Position numbers and translations under genes: made by a program. Positions 41,401 to 54,400 of a stretch of DNA of 64,000 bases are shown one piece after another; positions within the stretch are counted from its first letter, which is position 1, and each line of letters starts with the position of its first letter. Under the pieces are notes generated by a model. That model was given only the letters and a program-made list of their open reading frames with translations. It did not search any database and was not told the origin of the DNA. This DNA comes from Atriophallophorus winterbourni (lineage: Eukaryota > Platyhelminthes > Trematoda > Plagiorchiida > Microphallidae): positions 1-64,000 of the forward strand of contig JACCGJ010010538.1 in NCBI GenBank assembly GCA_013407085.1, read 5' to 3'.

Positions 41401-42439
41401 CGAGAACAACCCGAAAACTGGTCATTTTCCAGTTATTTGGTCGGTTGAATTAGATCTACTGTGTGGTTTCGTCATACGAAGTTGGTTGTGCCAATCTGTA
41501 TAATAGTGGCATTTAATTATAACTTCGTTAAAATGCTACTCATCTGTGGATTCCAACTTCAATTGCAAAAGTTTGATAACGTATCCCGTCCACAAAACTC
41601 CATTATGCATGATTATTTACACAACGGAAACATAATGCTACTCCAATCATCCATCTTGGAGATTTGACTTTGCCAATCTTTAGTAAATTCTCTACAAAAA
41701 CAGAAAATTCCTGAAATCTGTTTGAGTTTCTAGCCTGTGAAAACTGAGATATGCTCCTGGCTGAAAGGCGAGATCTTGCAACACATCATTATTGCCAAAT
41801 GACAGCCAAATTATGGATAAAATGTTCAAGCCTGACAGCTGTTAACAGTCACATAGGACGCGGGATGATACTATCATTACCTAAGTGGAATTCTAGCTGA
41901 TAAATGGGACTGGAACAATGCATGAAAATGACCTCCTTCCAGGACAAATTGTTGGCCAGTCGCTGTTAAATTAGATTGATGATTGAAAGATGATTATGAG
42001 ATACTGTCTGCGACATAGGTGGGCGCTGGTCAACATGTATGCGTAAGTCCTGCCAACCACTTTTCTTAAAGTTAAAAGCGTCGAATGTGAGTCTGTCGAG
42101 GAAATCCACATTTTCCTGGGTATTCTGCCACAGCCAAACATTTGAAACAAATTCCCTGAGGAGGATGGTTAACGCCGGCTTCTGATAGGCTGTGTGATGA
42201 TCGGAAACACACCAAAAATACCCTGGAAATCGTACCAATCGACTGGAATACTGACATATTAACAAAATCACACCGGTGAAGTGGCCAAATTCTTATCCGC
42301 GAAACGCTTCTTGCAGTGGTTTAAAAAATTACAGATACGTTTCGTGTGCGAAAATTATAAGGCATGAAATTCTCTTGCAACAGAAGCTTGGATTTTGGAG
42401 AATCATATTCATGATGAAATAAGTTGATCACGACTTTGA

Positions 42440-42730
42440 ACGATTAGACGCAAGCGTTTGTTGAAGAAGCGGCATATTTTCTGTTACTTATATTTATTTA
42501 AAGCTTTGGATCGTGTTTATCAATTTTTGATCCTTTGGAAGCTAGAGGATGTCAGTATCAATGCTAATATGCTTGCTTGATTCAAAATTTATCTGTCTAA
42601 AAGAAGGGCAACAGTTAAATAGAAAGCAAAATTTCTTGTATTATCGAAGCTACAAGTGATGTTCCAAAGATTCACGACTCCGTCCATTACTGTTTTTATT
42701 ATTTGGAATGATCTAAAAAATTAATTGTGG
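42440..42730 (+). mobile_element. CR1-like reverse transcriptase relic (finger/palm)
   Basis: A broken frame reads FKALDRVYQFLILWKLEDVSIN near 42497-42560, then YLSKRRATVK and VMFQRF (from GVPQGS), matching the order of the CR1 reverse transcriptase. Several stops are present. Confidence 0.65.
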
Positions 42731-42792
42731 ATAATTTTCCCTTTCTCCATTAGGGTGCCAAACTCCATTTATACCTCCGAATTTTTGGATGA

Positions 42793-42815
42793 TTTTAAGA
42801 AGAAGAAGAAATTGG
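42793..42815 (+). repeat. (GAA)n microsatellite
   Basis: aagaagaagaagaaa run in an AT-rich context, similar to the 3' tails of CR1 elements in this window; it may mark the end of a lost copy. Confidence 0.6.
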
Positions 42816-43114
42816 CTTTATTCCTATAGACGAATTTTCAACAATTACAATACTTTAACCAACAAATTAACAAAAAATTGACGAACGGGTCCCGACATCA
42901 AGTTACAATTTGTCGACTGAACTATCTTTCTTATCCGTCTTGATTGATAATTTTCGCATGTGATCCAGTTTATTAACACATGGCGTAACCAAAAGTTTTT
43001 GGACAAAATTTTCTCAACAAGTTCCGTTATCTCGTAATTCGTCCAAAATTGGCATCGATTGATACGAAAAAATGATGCATTTGGCCCACAGATAACGTTG
43101 ACACTTAACGAAAG

Positions 43115-43600
43115 AAGTTGAAAAATCGTGCGGAGAAATTAATTTTATATAAGGACGATTTGAGGGCCCCACAAAATTGGAATTGCTTTTTTTTACAAGC
43201 AGACATAAATAAGCTATATCAGGGTTCGTTTCAAAACAAGCTGCCCTTTAATTTACACAAGTACAACATTTTCCAGGTCGAAAAACCCTACTCTTATATC
43301 ATACGCACATTATAGTTGCACGTTTAAGCGAACTCAATCGTAGAATGATCTTTGGTGCTTAGGAATGCGTTAGTTTGAAAAACAGATTTCAGGTTGAGTC
43401 CATCTATAATCGTGCATAAAGCGTACTCCACTTATTAAAACAAATTTTCGGAAGTTCCATGCGGCGTTCATTGACGGAAATAGTCAATATATAGATGCAC
43501 CCAGTTGCGGACGATTCAGAGCAACCTTCCACACAGTGTTTGGAGAAATAAACTACGCTAGTCCATACGAGCAATCACAAGGTAAACCGAAAGGTTACAG
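43115..43600 (+). mobile_element. CR1-like relic (thumb region)
   Basis: DDLRAPQNW, then LYQGSFQNKLPFNLHKYNIF and VEKPYSY, align with the LHDWSLRNKLPFNFQKCKVLNIGK part of the copy at 33.4-34.3 kb. The remainder to about 43600 is scrambled by indels. It may belong to the same insertion as 42440-42730. Confidence 0.65.
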
Positions 43601-43929
43601 GATTATATAACCTACTATTCAAGCAGTGACTGTCTGGACTTGGATTGATCACTGTCCATTTCCGACCAAAATCTTTCCGCCCAACTTCATACTTGGGTTA
43701 TTTTACTCTTCTTTCGAATCGCACGGATCAAAATATAAAAGTGAGTTTTATTAGTATTTTATCCGATTTACTGTTTTATCATGAATCCTCAATCCTAAAT
43801 CATTCATCCGAAATAATTTCAGTGAATTTCGTCATGAATGCTTCGCACCAGTGAGCGGTACGCCACAAGGTCGCGGTTGAAAAAGGTATATTCGTAAATG
43901 GAAATAATTAGCCAACATTCTCACTTTAA

Positions 43930-44189
43930 TTCGAGGTAATTCAATGTTTTAATGATCTAAAAAGCAAAAAAATTAACAAAAACCATAGGATGGTAAAAAT
44001 TAAAATGAAAGTGTATAAAACAAGATAAGCTATTAGATTAAACAACATATAATTAATCGGTAAACGAATAATTCAATAAAAAGTCGTCTAATTTCGTTTT
44101 AAAGTCGTGCAAGCTAGTGAAGTGAGCAACAGTAGAAGGTAAACTGTTGCAAATAAAACAGACACGGACAGTATAAAAATACCATATAC
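43930..44189 (-). mobile_element. CR1-like 3' terminus
   Basis: On the minus strand: FYTVRVCFICNSLPSTVAHFTSLHDFKTKLDDFLL and a stop, then a 3' tail that shares ccataggatggt and atgatctaaaaagca with the copy at 33400-34334. A family B core abuts it at 44190. Confidence 0.75.
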
Positions 44190-44293
44190 ATGCGGATCCT
44201 GATCTCACTGTCCCTACCTGATGAGTGCAAACAGCACGAAACCGGTCGTGGGTTGCGTGTGATGGAAATGCATGCAAATGAATATTTTATTAC
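44190..44293 (+). repeat. Family B repeat (B6), ~100-bp core
   Basis: From catgcggatcctgatctcac to gcatgcaaatgaatatttta, almost identical to B4, so a young copy. It truncates the CR1 terminus next to it. Confidence 0.9.
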
Positions 44294-44535
44294 CTTATAC
44301 AGTTCAGGAGGGAATGTCGTACCAGCAGCACATATTCATGGAACTGATAATTTTTTTAGCATTTAGATAACACCGGATATATTTCCCCATTATAGCAAAG
44401 CTTAAATACCGTCAACTAACTTTGATATACCATGGTAAATATACTCGAGAATAATGAATTTACTTTTTATAATTGGTGTCTAGCTTTGGACTCTGTAATT
44501 ACAGAACCGTCCTTATATGTCCTTATATATTTTTT

Positions 44536-44537
<2 letters not shown>

Positions 44538-44571
<34 letters not shown>

Positions 44572-44582
44572 TTAATATTAAA
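44538..44582. repeat. (AT)n microsatellite
   Basis: About 15 AT units followed by attaatattaatatta. Confidence 0.95.
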
Positions 44583-45256
44583 GTCTAAAGAATAGAAACG
44601 ATAGCATTCATCATTACATGTAAGTTTCAAAATTTAAGATTTATTCAACAAATGCAAAGCGAACTTCGAGTTCAAGGTTTGGTGTACGGAATTCCAATAT
44701 CTCGGTTCTCCACAATTCGATTCCAGAGATTTTGGGGATTTCTAGTTCATCCAATCTAATGGCTTATGGAACGATGTAAGAAAATGTATATCTACTGGTA
44801 AAATATCATCCGATAGCATGTGCGTTTTAAAAGCACTTTGGGAAACGTCAGTGCACGAATGCCAACGCGGAAGTATTCGACACGAAAACATCCTTTTTAA
44901 GAAAAACATTTGCATAATCAGGGAAAAATGATCTTAAATCTAGTGAGTTCAAGTTGAATCAAGCTTGAACTAGCTAACGGCATAGATGCCGTTTCAGGCC
45001 AGAATGTCTTTGTTCGTAAGTGAGTGTTTGATTACGTGTTAAGTGAGTGCAACCAATTTTCAATAAGCTCATCCTCAACTGCCCGAAACCATGTTAAATA
45101 TCTGAGTTACAACGAATACGAAAGTAGTGATATCCAATTTTATTTATCAATACGGAATTTTGAAGGAATTGGGGCAGCTTGTCCCAAATAAGTCAAGAAA
45201 TCAGTGCTTTCAACTGGTTTTTAAATAAAAACGCATCCACTTTGAGTATAATTAAT

Positions 45257-45294
45257 AGTAATATTTTTCATGTACTGACATGAAAAATATTACT
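45257..45294. repeat. Perfect 17-bp inverted repeat (hairpin)
   Basis: Left arm agtaatatttttcatgt (45257-45273) and right arm acatgaaaaatattact (45278-45294) are exact reverse complements around a 4-nt loop. No flanking U-rich tract or gene gives it a role. Confidence 0.9.
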
Positions 45295-45319
45295 ACTGAG
45301 TAAAAATTCACTTTGTTAA

Positions 45320-45830
45320 AATCTGCTCACACGGCTTATTCAAAAAGGCAATGACCCCTGTGTGTCATATAGCAAAAACTTTAGTGATGAATCTTCGCAA
45401 TGTTCCGTACACCGAAAGATTCCGAAGTCTGGGTCTATGTGATTTTACCCAAAGGAGGATACGGCGCAATAATATTCTGATTTATAGAATTGTGTCTATC
45501 GGAAGACATCCACTGAAACACTTGTTTGAACAAAGTGATGAGAAAGTGACACGTGGACATACCTTATCCCTTAACATCCCTATTTCCGGTAGTGATTGCC
45601 GGCGCCATTTTATGCCGTACGTACTCTAATTTTTCGTAATTCCCAACGTCAATTTGTGATTGACTCTACTTGCCTGGCGGCATTTAAAGCTAAATTTGAA
45701 TTATATATGCAAACGAACATCAATCATGAGCCTTACATTTGATATAATTTACTGGTTATATACTATAATTTGTCACATTTTTTCAAACCATAATCCTGTG
45801 GTGTTGTAAAGCATTAAATTTTAACTACAA
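45320..45830 (+). mobile_element. CR1-like 3' end fragment
   Basis: AKTLVMNLRNVPYTERFRSL, GLCDFTQRRIRRNNILIYRI and HPLKHLFEQSDEK match the end of CR1-type enzymes, and the frame after a break continues with CLAAFKAKFELYM to a stop near 45735. The tail includes cctgtggtgttgtaaa, shared with 34335-34580. Confidence 0.8.
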
Positions 45831-47658
45831 AACCTTGAATCTGGAAACAGTTAATGGCTTCGATTGGCTCAATGACAATGCCATTCACGCGTGTCGTAAA
45901 GGTTCGGTAAAATTGATCTTTGTCATATTGGGTTCCATTGCGCTCGAATGCTAGATCAATGGTAAATAAACGCCAGCTCTGTCTAATTTCTCCCCAATTG
46001 TGAATGATGTTGTCAGAATCTTATAATATTTTCTAGGCATAATGACAGTAGATGTGATTGCAAACACGACAGCATTCTATTGAAACCAGGCCCTGTTTCG
46101 AATGAAAAAGCAAGTATGAACTTTTTATATTTTTTGTTGTCGAAATCTCTTGGTTTATTTCCTTTGTAGCAATTAATATAGAAAGTAATATTTAACTCCT
46201 GGTATTAGCCTGATTCCATTCTTTATCAACGTACTTTATTGTGATAGTGAATCGCTTTTTGAAATGCGTTGGCTCTACATGTATGATTAGCCCTATTCCT
46301 TTTCATTTTGAGTTGTTTCTTCAGCAAACCGCTCTAGAATTCGTGAAGCCTAGATAGTTAATCCTGTTTAAAAGATGGGTATCATACTCCGATTTTGGTG
46401 TAATTCAGATTTTTGAAACTAATTCTTTAGAAATCGTTACTTAAATGGAAGTAATCAACTTTCGTGATGCAATTTATTTCGTCGATACTTCGAGACGAGC
46501 TAAAGAGTACACAAATTTAATGATACATGCTCATTTCACTCGGTCTGTGTATTGAGTATTATCGGGGGTGGTGCACCCTGATATTTGGATTCCGTCCATG
46601 ATAAGCATTTCCAACTCAAAGCTATGCCCCTTCAATCTTGAACCAATTGAAACATTTATTGTGGTTCACAATTGATAAACTGACACGGTTAATCATTTCC
46701 TAAAATCTGTTCAAAGATATGTAGGATAAAATTATCAATATCTACTCACCTGGAAAAATCAAATTACTTCATGAAAGACCACTTTCTTAGTACTGCTATG
46801 CGTGGAATCGTTCCACATTCTCAATACTTTATTCTATATGTGATTTATGTTTAAACATCTTGATGAAAAGAAACGTGTTAATTCGTCCTACATTACGGAT
46901 TTTTGGTCATTTTTGAAGGAGATGGTGTTATACATGCAGTAGTATATGCATTAGTCCTTTAGTTAAAGCCGATTGCGGAAAAATTCTCATGCTCTATTTT
47001 CATTTTGCATTGAGATGTTCACAATCACGCAGTCCGATATGAGACTGGAAGTAGCTGCCCCAAATTTAAAAGCGATCTGAACACCCGATATTAGATACTA
47101 ACACTAGTATCACATGTAAAAGATGAACTTATTCTCACTTAGTGTGTTAATATCAACAGTACCCATTACAAACTGATCAATACCACATTGGCTGCGAAAT
47201 TATATTTTGCCATAATGATTTTGAATATCCTCAAGGTAGACCTTTTTATCACATCCATCTTTTTTCAGCTCTGAAACCCAGCTTGTATTTCGACGCTATC
47301 GGTGTACGGTCTACCACTTTTAGAGAGCAAAACAGCTTTTTTTACTGCGCCTCGACAAATAATGATGATACCCTCGATCGAAAAGAGATCCGCTTTTGTT
47401 CGCATTTTTGTTGTGACTTCTCGCTTCTATTGTAATGAATGAAAATCTTGTGTATGTTTCAAATCATCTGTTTCCGACATTCAATTTGCAATTTCGCAAA
47501 AATAGCGATCAATATTGGGCGGTCTGCTATTCTGACGAAACAATGAAAATAGTCTTGCAAAAATTTCAATTCATGATGTCGTTCCATTGGCTTGGACAAT
47601 AAAACGCTAGTCGAAAGCGTGGTGACTTACACACGTGAAATTGTTTCTTTTCTATGCT
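45831..47658. other. Gene-free AT-rich stretch
   Basis: No gene, RNA or repeat family recognised. Confidence 0.5.
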
Positions 47659-47795
47659 ACTATAGGCTGTTTAGCGGGGGTTGACTACTACTTAATCATG
47701 CTCCTTGTCCTGACTATCACCTTGGGTCTGCCGAAGCTTGTGTGTTAGACGTGAAGCGTTACCCAAAACCGATTGCACTTTGCATTGTCTTCATT
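47659..47795 (+). repeat. Family D repeat (D3)
   Basis: Matches D1 closely in actataggctgtttagcgg, ggttgactactacttaatca, tgactatcaccttgggtctg and gaagcgttacccaaaac. It has a deletion in the gcggtaaggttaaatc part. Confidence 0.75.
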
Positions 47796-49555
47796 CACTT
47801 TCTCAATTTTGCCTATATTTATGCTCAAATAAAGGTCACACAACTGGCAATTCTAACCATATTAAGTTCAATTTTAACACAAGTATTGTACCCTGGCTTA
47901 AAACATATTTGTAACAATGTTCAATTGATATCAAACATCAGCACAAATTTCATTCGTCAAAGGTTATTCAAAAATGATTCTTTAGCGAAGATCAATCAAT
48001 GCTTACCACAAACGCACACAAACACGTTTTACGGTTACAACCATTGGCACAGAGCAGAAATTGTTGACCCTTTTGGTAAAATTGGCAGCGTTTAATCTGA
48101 AACCGTTAAAACTATGTAACCATGCACAAGTTTCATTTTTGGTTAGTGATGTTCTGTTGAGGGTTCAATCATCCACTCATATACAGCAATGATTTAGCTA
48201 TTTTAGGATGAGTTATAGTTTGAGACACCGATTAACAGTTCTAACTTATTCACGGAATGAAATGCTAATTATCTAACAGTACTAAGCAATCCAAATGAAA
48301 AAACGAAGATTTTTCTGCTCAACGCTTCCATATTGGTGTTCACACCGACAATAATACTGTGACGATTGCTTCCATGGGTCGCGAATTCTTAGTTCTTATT
48401 CAATCGAATGTCGACTGCTCTTACTTTGAAGTAAGTGTAATGGTTTGACCGTCTTCAGCAAAACACTTTCGATGCAGTTAACACGATCGAAAGTAACCCT
48501 ATCGTAATTCAGTTGAGGTCTGGTAAACTTGCTTTTGATGCTTCACGTTAATCAGTGGTTACAGAAACCTGAGTTCTGAGCACAGAGCATCAATAAGCAT
48601 TAAATTGCGACACTGCAGCACTTTGCAATGGGTGTTGCTGTAGAGTTATAATGTACTACTAAATTTGGCGACGAAACCCTTTTGTTTACACTTTGAAATA
48701 ACCTATTTTGCTAATGAATGTTACGTGTTTTGAATCTAGTGACGTATCAATGTTTACCGATTATTTCAACGCATTTTTTACTACTTGTTCTGAGTATACC
48801 ATTGTTTTTTTCATTATCTCTGAAGCTTCCTCTACAAAAAGAAACAAATCTGATCGCATTTAGTCTAATTGAATATTTATTACGCCTAGTTCAATGAATA
48901 TTAGGCCGTAAATAGTACTTTAAATGCATTCGAAAACGATACTAAAAAGTGCTGTTTTAAAATCCGAAAAATAAATAATATTATTCTAACGGCCTATTGC
49001 TTGAGGGTTGAAATTTAAAATACACCATGTGGATACTCCTCATATATGGTGTGCGAATAAACACACTCTATAACAATCGCTTTTTAAGCGGGACTTATCA
49101 CAATTAATAATGTAATATCAGTCCATCTAGTTCCTTGGGATTAGATATCAGGGGTACGACACCGTCAATTTATGCGAAAACCTGCGTCGTCAATATTAAC
49201 TAGCAGTCTCACTCAAGCGTTTGTATCGAACAAGAAACAAGGAATCTGATTACCGGTATGATTACAGTAAAAGGCAAACATCCGAAGATATACACATAAT
49301 TACAGATAATGACAATTTACAAGCAAATATTCAGCCTTGATAATCGTCATTTTAAACACTGGCCACGGCATGCCACTTGCGCCGATCAGCCAAGTACTGC
49401 CTAACACTGTGAATGTAGCGGGAGTGATTATTCTTATTTGAATTAGACTTCTTTGTCACTTTATGCGCTGTGACGCATGAGATCTACGTGCGCTCGAGAT
49501 GTAAATCGATGGTGGATATCGATTGAAGGAGGTCAAAAAAACAAAAACAACGTGA
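47796..49555. other. Gene-free AT-rich stretch
   Basis: The frame at 47742-48095 starts in the D3 repeat and shows no known domain. Nothing else is supported. Confidence 0.45.
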
Positions 49556-49665
49556 AACAAAATATTCATTTGCATGCTTTTCCGTCACACACACCCAAAG
49601 ACCGGTTTCGTCTTGTTTGCACTCATCAGGTAAGGACAGTAAGATCAGGATCCACATGCGCATTA
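49556..49665 (-). repeat. Family B repeat (B7), ~100-bp core
   Basis: Reverse orientation: aaatattcatttgcatgctt, then gaccggtttcgtcttgtttg, catcaggtaaggacagtaag and atcaggatccacatgcgc. Confidence 0.85.
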
Positions 49666-50052
49666 ATATATTGATTTAAGTGATGGAATACGCCGTGTAT
49701 CACGTGGCATCATTCCCAGGCTTATAAATTAGAAAGGTTGTTAGTAATGTGGTCAACAAGGTGAATGAGATTTTGGCTGTATCAGCTGTGGATAATCTAT
49801 AGGAACTTATATTGTGCATGTAATTAACACGTAACAGCTAAGGGCAAGCTGAGTACGACGAAAGATTAAGGTGTTGCATAACATGTGGTGTCAATACAGT
49901 ATAATTTATATTGTATATACGAAAGAGACACGTACTTACTATTGTCTGCAAATCGCTCAGGTAGTTTTGATTTGGTCTAACAATGCTGGTCATCGATACT
50001 TCAGAAAATCAACCCAAAAATAGAACTCCACTCAAAATATGTTTCAAAACAA

Positions 50053-51117
50053 TTGAAAAAAGGATTCAAATTCCTGATCCGGAGTCGAACACGGAAATGG
50101 ATAAATGTGAGATACTGTGCGTCGAGAAGCCACATACTGCAGTCAACACCTGAATCTTGGGAATCTTACCGTTTGTTGAGAAACAAAGTTACTATACTTG
50201 TCAAGGAGGATAAAGAAAAGTATCAAATCAATCTGATGGATAAAATTGAACGGAATCCGAAGCTCCTCTTCCAGATCGTAAACAGAAAGGCCAGGGTAAA
50301 GCCAGTTGTTTCCGCTTTACTTACTACAAATGGAACTACATCCACAGCTCTCGAAACCGCTAACGAACTCGCTCAATTTTACTCTAGAGTTTTCTACCTT
50401 AACGAGCGCGTATCTTACGATATACCGGCATTCAGATCGCAGTTTAAAATACACAAAATCGTTGTAAAATCCGAGTGTCCTGTTAAAGCTACGCGGGTTA
50501 AATACAAAAGAAATCCCCGGGTGCTGATGAAATAACGCCATTCATCCTAAAGCAATGCGCCCATGCTCTATTCTCACCACTCTCTGACCTTTTCAACCTG
50601 TCCTTGAGTTGTAGCACGGTTGCTAATGACTGGAAAAGTGGATTAATCACTCCGATATATAAAGGAGGGAACCGATCTGATTTGTCTAACTACAGACCAG
50701 TCACGTTGTTGCCAGTGCTCTCTAAAGTTTTCGAATGATTTGTAGCTGACGAACTCATTAAACATTTGGAACAAAATAAGCTGATTTCCATCGCACAGCA
50801 CGGATTCAGGACAAAACACCCCTGTCTCACCAATCTTCTCATAACTCTTGATAATTTAACTCGAGCCGTGGACGATGGATGCCCTATCCATGCTTGTTAC
50901 TTGGACATGTCTAAAGGTTTTGACCGTGTTAACCACAGCATACTGCTAAAAAATTGGAGCAGCTCGGGGTGTTCGGCAGACTTTTGGCCTGGATAAAGGA
51001 TTACTTGACTGGTAGAGTTATAAGGGTCAGAGTTGACGAGGCACTATCCAGCCCAGTAGAAGTTACAAGTGGCGTACCTCAAGGCTCAGTCTTGGGGCCG
51101 ATACTCTTCCTCGTACT
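50053..51117 (+). mobile_element. CR1-like reverse transcriptase, N-terminal and palm part, truncated
   Basis: An upstream segment (YRLLRNKVTILVKEDKEKY, NPKLLFQIVNRK) leads into the RT domain: NYRPVTLLPVLSKVFE, then a TGA near 50737, QHGFRTKHPCLTNLL, ACYLDMSKGFDRVNHSILL near 50900-50950, WIKDYLTGR, and [16 protein letters not shown] at 51070-51115. A frameshift lies near 50500-50540 and another near 50960. The copy stops exactly where a family B repeat begins (51118), before the (F/Y)ADD block. It is the best-preserved RT core in the window yet not functional. Confidence 0.88.
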
Positions 51118-51330
51118 CATCAGGTAGGGACAGTACTTTGAAGATCCACATAACTTGTGACAGTGGAAAACCGTAAAAAAAGGTTTGAAGTGTCAACCAA
51201 TGGTGGGTAATGCTGGCATGATAAACCTGTTCAATGACATGTGTCCGCAAACATGAAAATGGGTTAAACCCAATGTCTAGAACAAAAATCCTCATTTGCA
51301 TTCATTTACATCACACACCCCACGATCAAC
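51118..51330 (-). repeat. Family B repeat (B8), permuted full unit
   Basis: Starts catcaggtagggacagtact, passes through gataaacctgttcaatgaca, gggttaaacccaatg and tcatttgcattcatttacat, and ends acaccccacgatc. Its end points differ from those of B4/B6/B7. A short same-family piece in + orientation follows at 51383-51430 (gtgattgaataggttggctt). Confidence 0.75.
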
Positions 51331-51430
51331 TTTTCAACGTTTTCGGCGTATGTGTATGCGAATTGTTTTCGATGCATTGGTGCATGTGATTGAATAGGTT
51401 GGCTTACAGTGGCTTACAAGCGAAACTTGT

Positions 51431-54400
51431 TTATTCATTATCTTGTTTTACAATGAAACTCTGGTCATATGCTTGATGACAATATCTGATTGGTTAAATC
51501 TAGCCAAGGTCACTTGCCGTGAATGACCGAATATGATTGGACAAATTGCGGATCACACAAAATAAGAATTATATAACGGTTTGATAAGAAAACTGGACAC
51601 AATAAGCTACGGATTTATAATAAAATCGCGTTGAATTACGCTTCGAAGAAATACATATATTTTGGGTACGTATGGCGTTGGTATAGTAACAAATGTAAAG
51701 TTAACAATTTTTATTAATCTAAAAGTTTGACAGCATGACCGTTGTTTCCGTACAGTGGCAGTCATCACACTGGATAATCATTGTGAATTTTAAAATGCGT
51801 TTGAAACAATGAGCGGTTCTGAAACTGATTTGCAATATTGTGGTTTATTAATTTGATGGTTTATTTGATTGATCGATTGCTGCAAGATTATTAATTATAT
51901 CTTTATAGTATTATTAAAAGAAAAAATTCGCTATGCATAACGGTCAATTAGGATTAATTACGAATGTCAGAAATCGGCTGAAAACGGTTTAAGTGGCCAC
52001 TGAAATATAACTAAAAGTATGTATTTCAATAGGAAAATATCCTGAATTCATTTCGGAACGATTTAATGGACTGAAAAATTCTGTTTGTATTTATGTCCAC
52101 ACACTCAATTCCGGACCGGTTTCGTGCTGTTTGCGTACATGTGGTACGGGCATTACGTGTAACCCATTTGCCTGAGATGTTTTACCAGCAGTTCTAACAA
52201 GCGTCTGTACAATGCATTCCAAAAGTATAAATTTGGAAATAATATATTTTTCGATTCAAATGGCCAATTTTCTGCAAAAACTTCTCGCCGCTATAAAATG
52301 TCTAACACGGGTTAAAATCTTTCAATTAAGCTAATTGGTAAATATCGGTGCGCAAAATTTATACGGAAATGATTCGCAGTAGAAAAGCTTTTTAATATAC
52401 CGCTCAGGTCTAATCCATTTTTCTGGGGTGGTAGATAAGTATTTTCCAATCGATTTTCGTCCATATTTATTATCTGAAATTAGCATGAAATATTCATTGG
52501 CTGAAAATAGGGAATTCATTGGGTACATTTTTTAAACATCGCTAATCTATATTGTCTTCACGAACTTTTCGGAAAAAATGAGAGGAATTATCCCAACGCT
52601 TGAAATTGTTGTATATTTGACAAAAAACGTTAATGTTCGACTAACTTTATGAGAGTCGGTGGTGCCAATGTTGGGTAGCAATTACCTAACACAGTGTTTG
52701 ATCAACTGCCTACAAAAGTAAAAACCTATATGCCACAGAAGACTAGCCAAGTATAATTTAGTTTTTCTGCCGTTTGTTTGCTTACGCAATCTTGTCTCGC
52801 TATCTGTTTCTTGCTAGTGAATGTACCATGTACTCTGTGCACATCAATCATGAGGAATGAGATATTTTAAGATTTTAACTTGAGGACCCATAATACCGAC
52901 GCTTATATCCGACTAAAAGGACGACTCCCGACTGATCTTTCTAGTATCAAACACCCGTGAATCCAAAATTAAAAAAAAAAACGATCGTGGAGTTATGCGC
53001 CTAATCTTGTTTTGTACCCTATACGATCCATTCCTGTAGGGAATTTTGGCGTCAAACTAATGTGGTTTTCAATCCATAGTTCTAAGGCTCGCCGAAACCA
53101 TGTTCCCTTTTTGACAGACAAACGGTTCGATAATGTAACTGCAATGTACATTTAGTCAACTAACATTTTTCGTTATGTATAAGCGATGCAATATTACAGT
53201 TTATATACTTAAATACAAACTAATCCGTTAGGATATGCTCTCTTCTCTGTCAAAATTTATACTCATTTTGAAATATTTTCACATTTTCTTGTTTGTGAAG
53301 TTATTGTTTCATAGACTATCTGGGACGGTCCCTGACATAACTTCAAAATTTTACTTCACTTTAGACTGAAATCAAAGCAGGTACTGACAAAGGAAAATAC
53401 TAAAAGAATTTAGATATTCAAACAGATACATTTGGTGGTTATATCATTGTTGGATCCTGAATGCAACGATTGCTAGCATATTTTCGAATTGTAATAACAC
53501 GATTTCAAATTGAAGATAATAGAAAGCCAATTTTGTTATAAATTAATTGATGGACGTTTGTCCTAACTGTTTCTGAAATTGCTTAGCAACGGTGTTGCGT
53601 AATTTCCTCTCGGATCTCAGTTATTTGTTAATTATATTTTGAACGTCCCAGACATGCGAGTTCCATGTAGTTAGAATAACTCACTGATTCTCAGGAATAT
53701 TTACACCCTGAAATATTTCTAAACCTCAACTCTCACATACAGAGCTATGCATGCATTGTAGCCGTTTGCCTTTTTCATTACAAATAATATGATACACACA
53801 TTCATGGCTGGATTCATACGTGTCAAAAACACTTCGCTTCGATCTAATTTCATTAGATGATGGTAGTAGTTACCGCTTTATAATATATTGATATATATTT
53901 TAATTTATTCGGTGTAAGAAAGTAAAAGTTGCAACTTGTTCATTTTAATATGGAGATTCAATTTCGCTTGAAATTGTTTGATATGAGACATTTACATTCG
54001 TAACACCGCTGTTACTCTGCGGAAGGACTTCAACGGTCGATGTCGACCTAGCACACACGTATTTCATGTTGCACAACGAACAATCTCTCCCAAATCATGT
54101 AGAACAAACGGCATTATTTAGAAGCATTTGCACGCTGTCCGCGTATTTTATGGTCATCAAATGAGTGCAGTATTTGCTCATCCCAGCCTGCAGATTACGC
54201 TTCGTTTAGTGTTTTCAAGTGAACGTTCAAGAGCAAAATATAGAGTCCATGTCAAGAGCTCACATATCACTTTGGCAAACTTTGTTGAAGTGGAAGTGTG
54301 ATCATTCCAAAGGTATTCATTATTTCAACTCTTCATATAGTAGATAGTTTAGAATACGACCGTTTCAAATTGTGTATACATGGCCATGCAAGCGTGCGAG

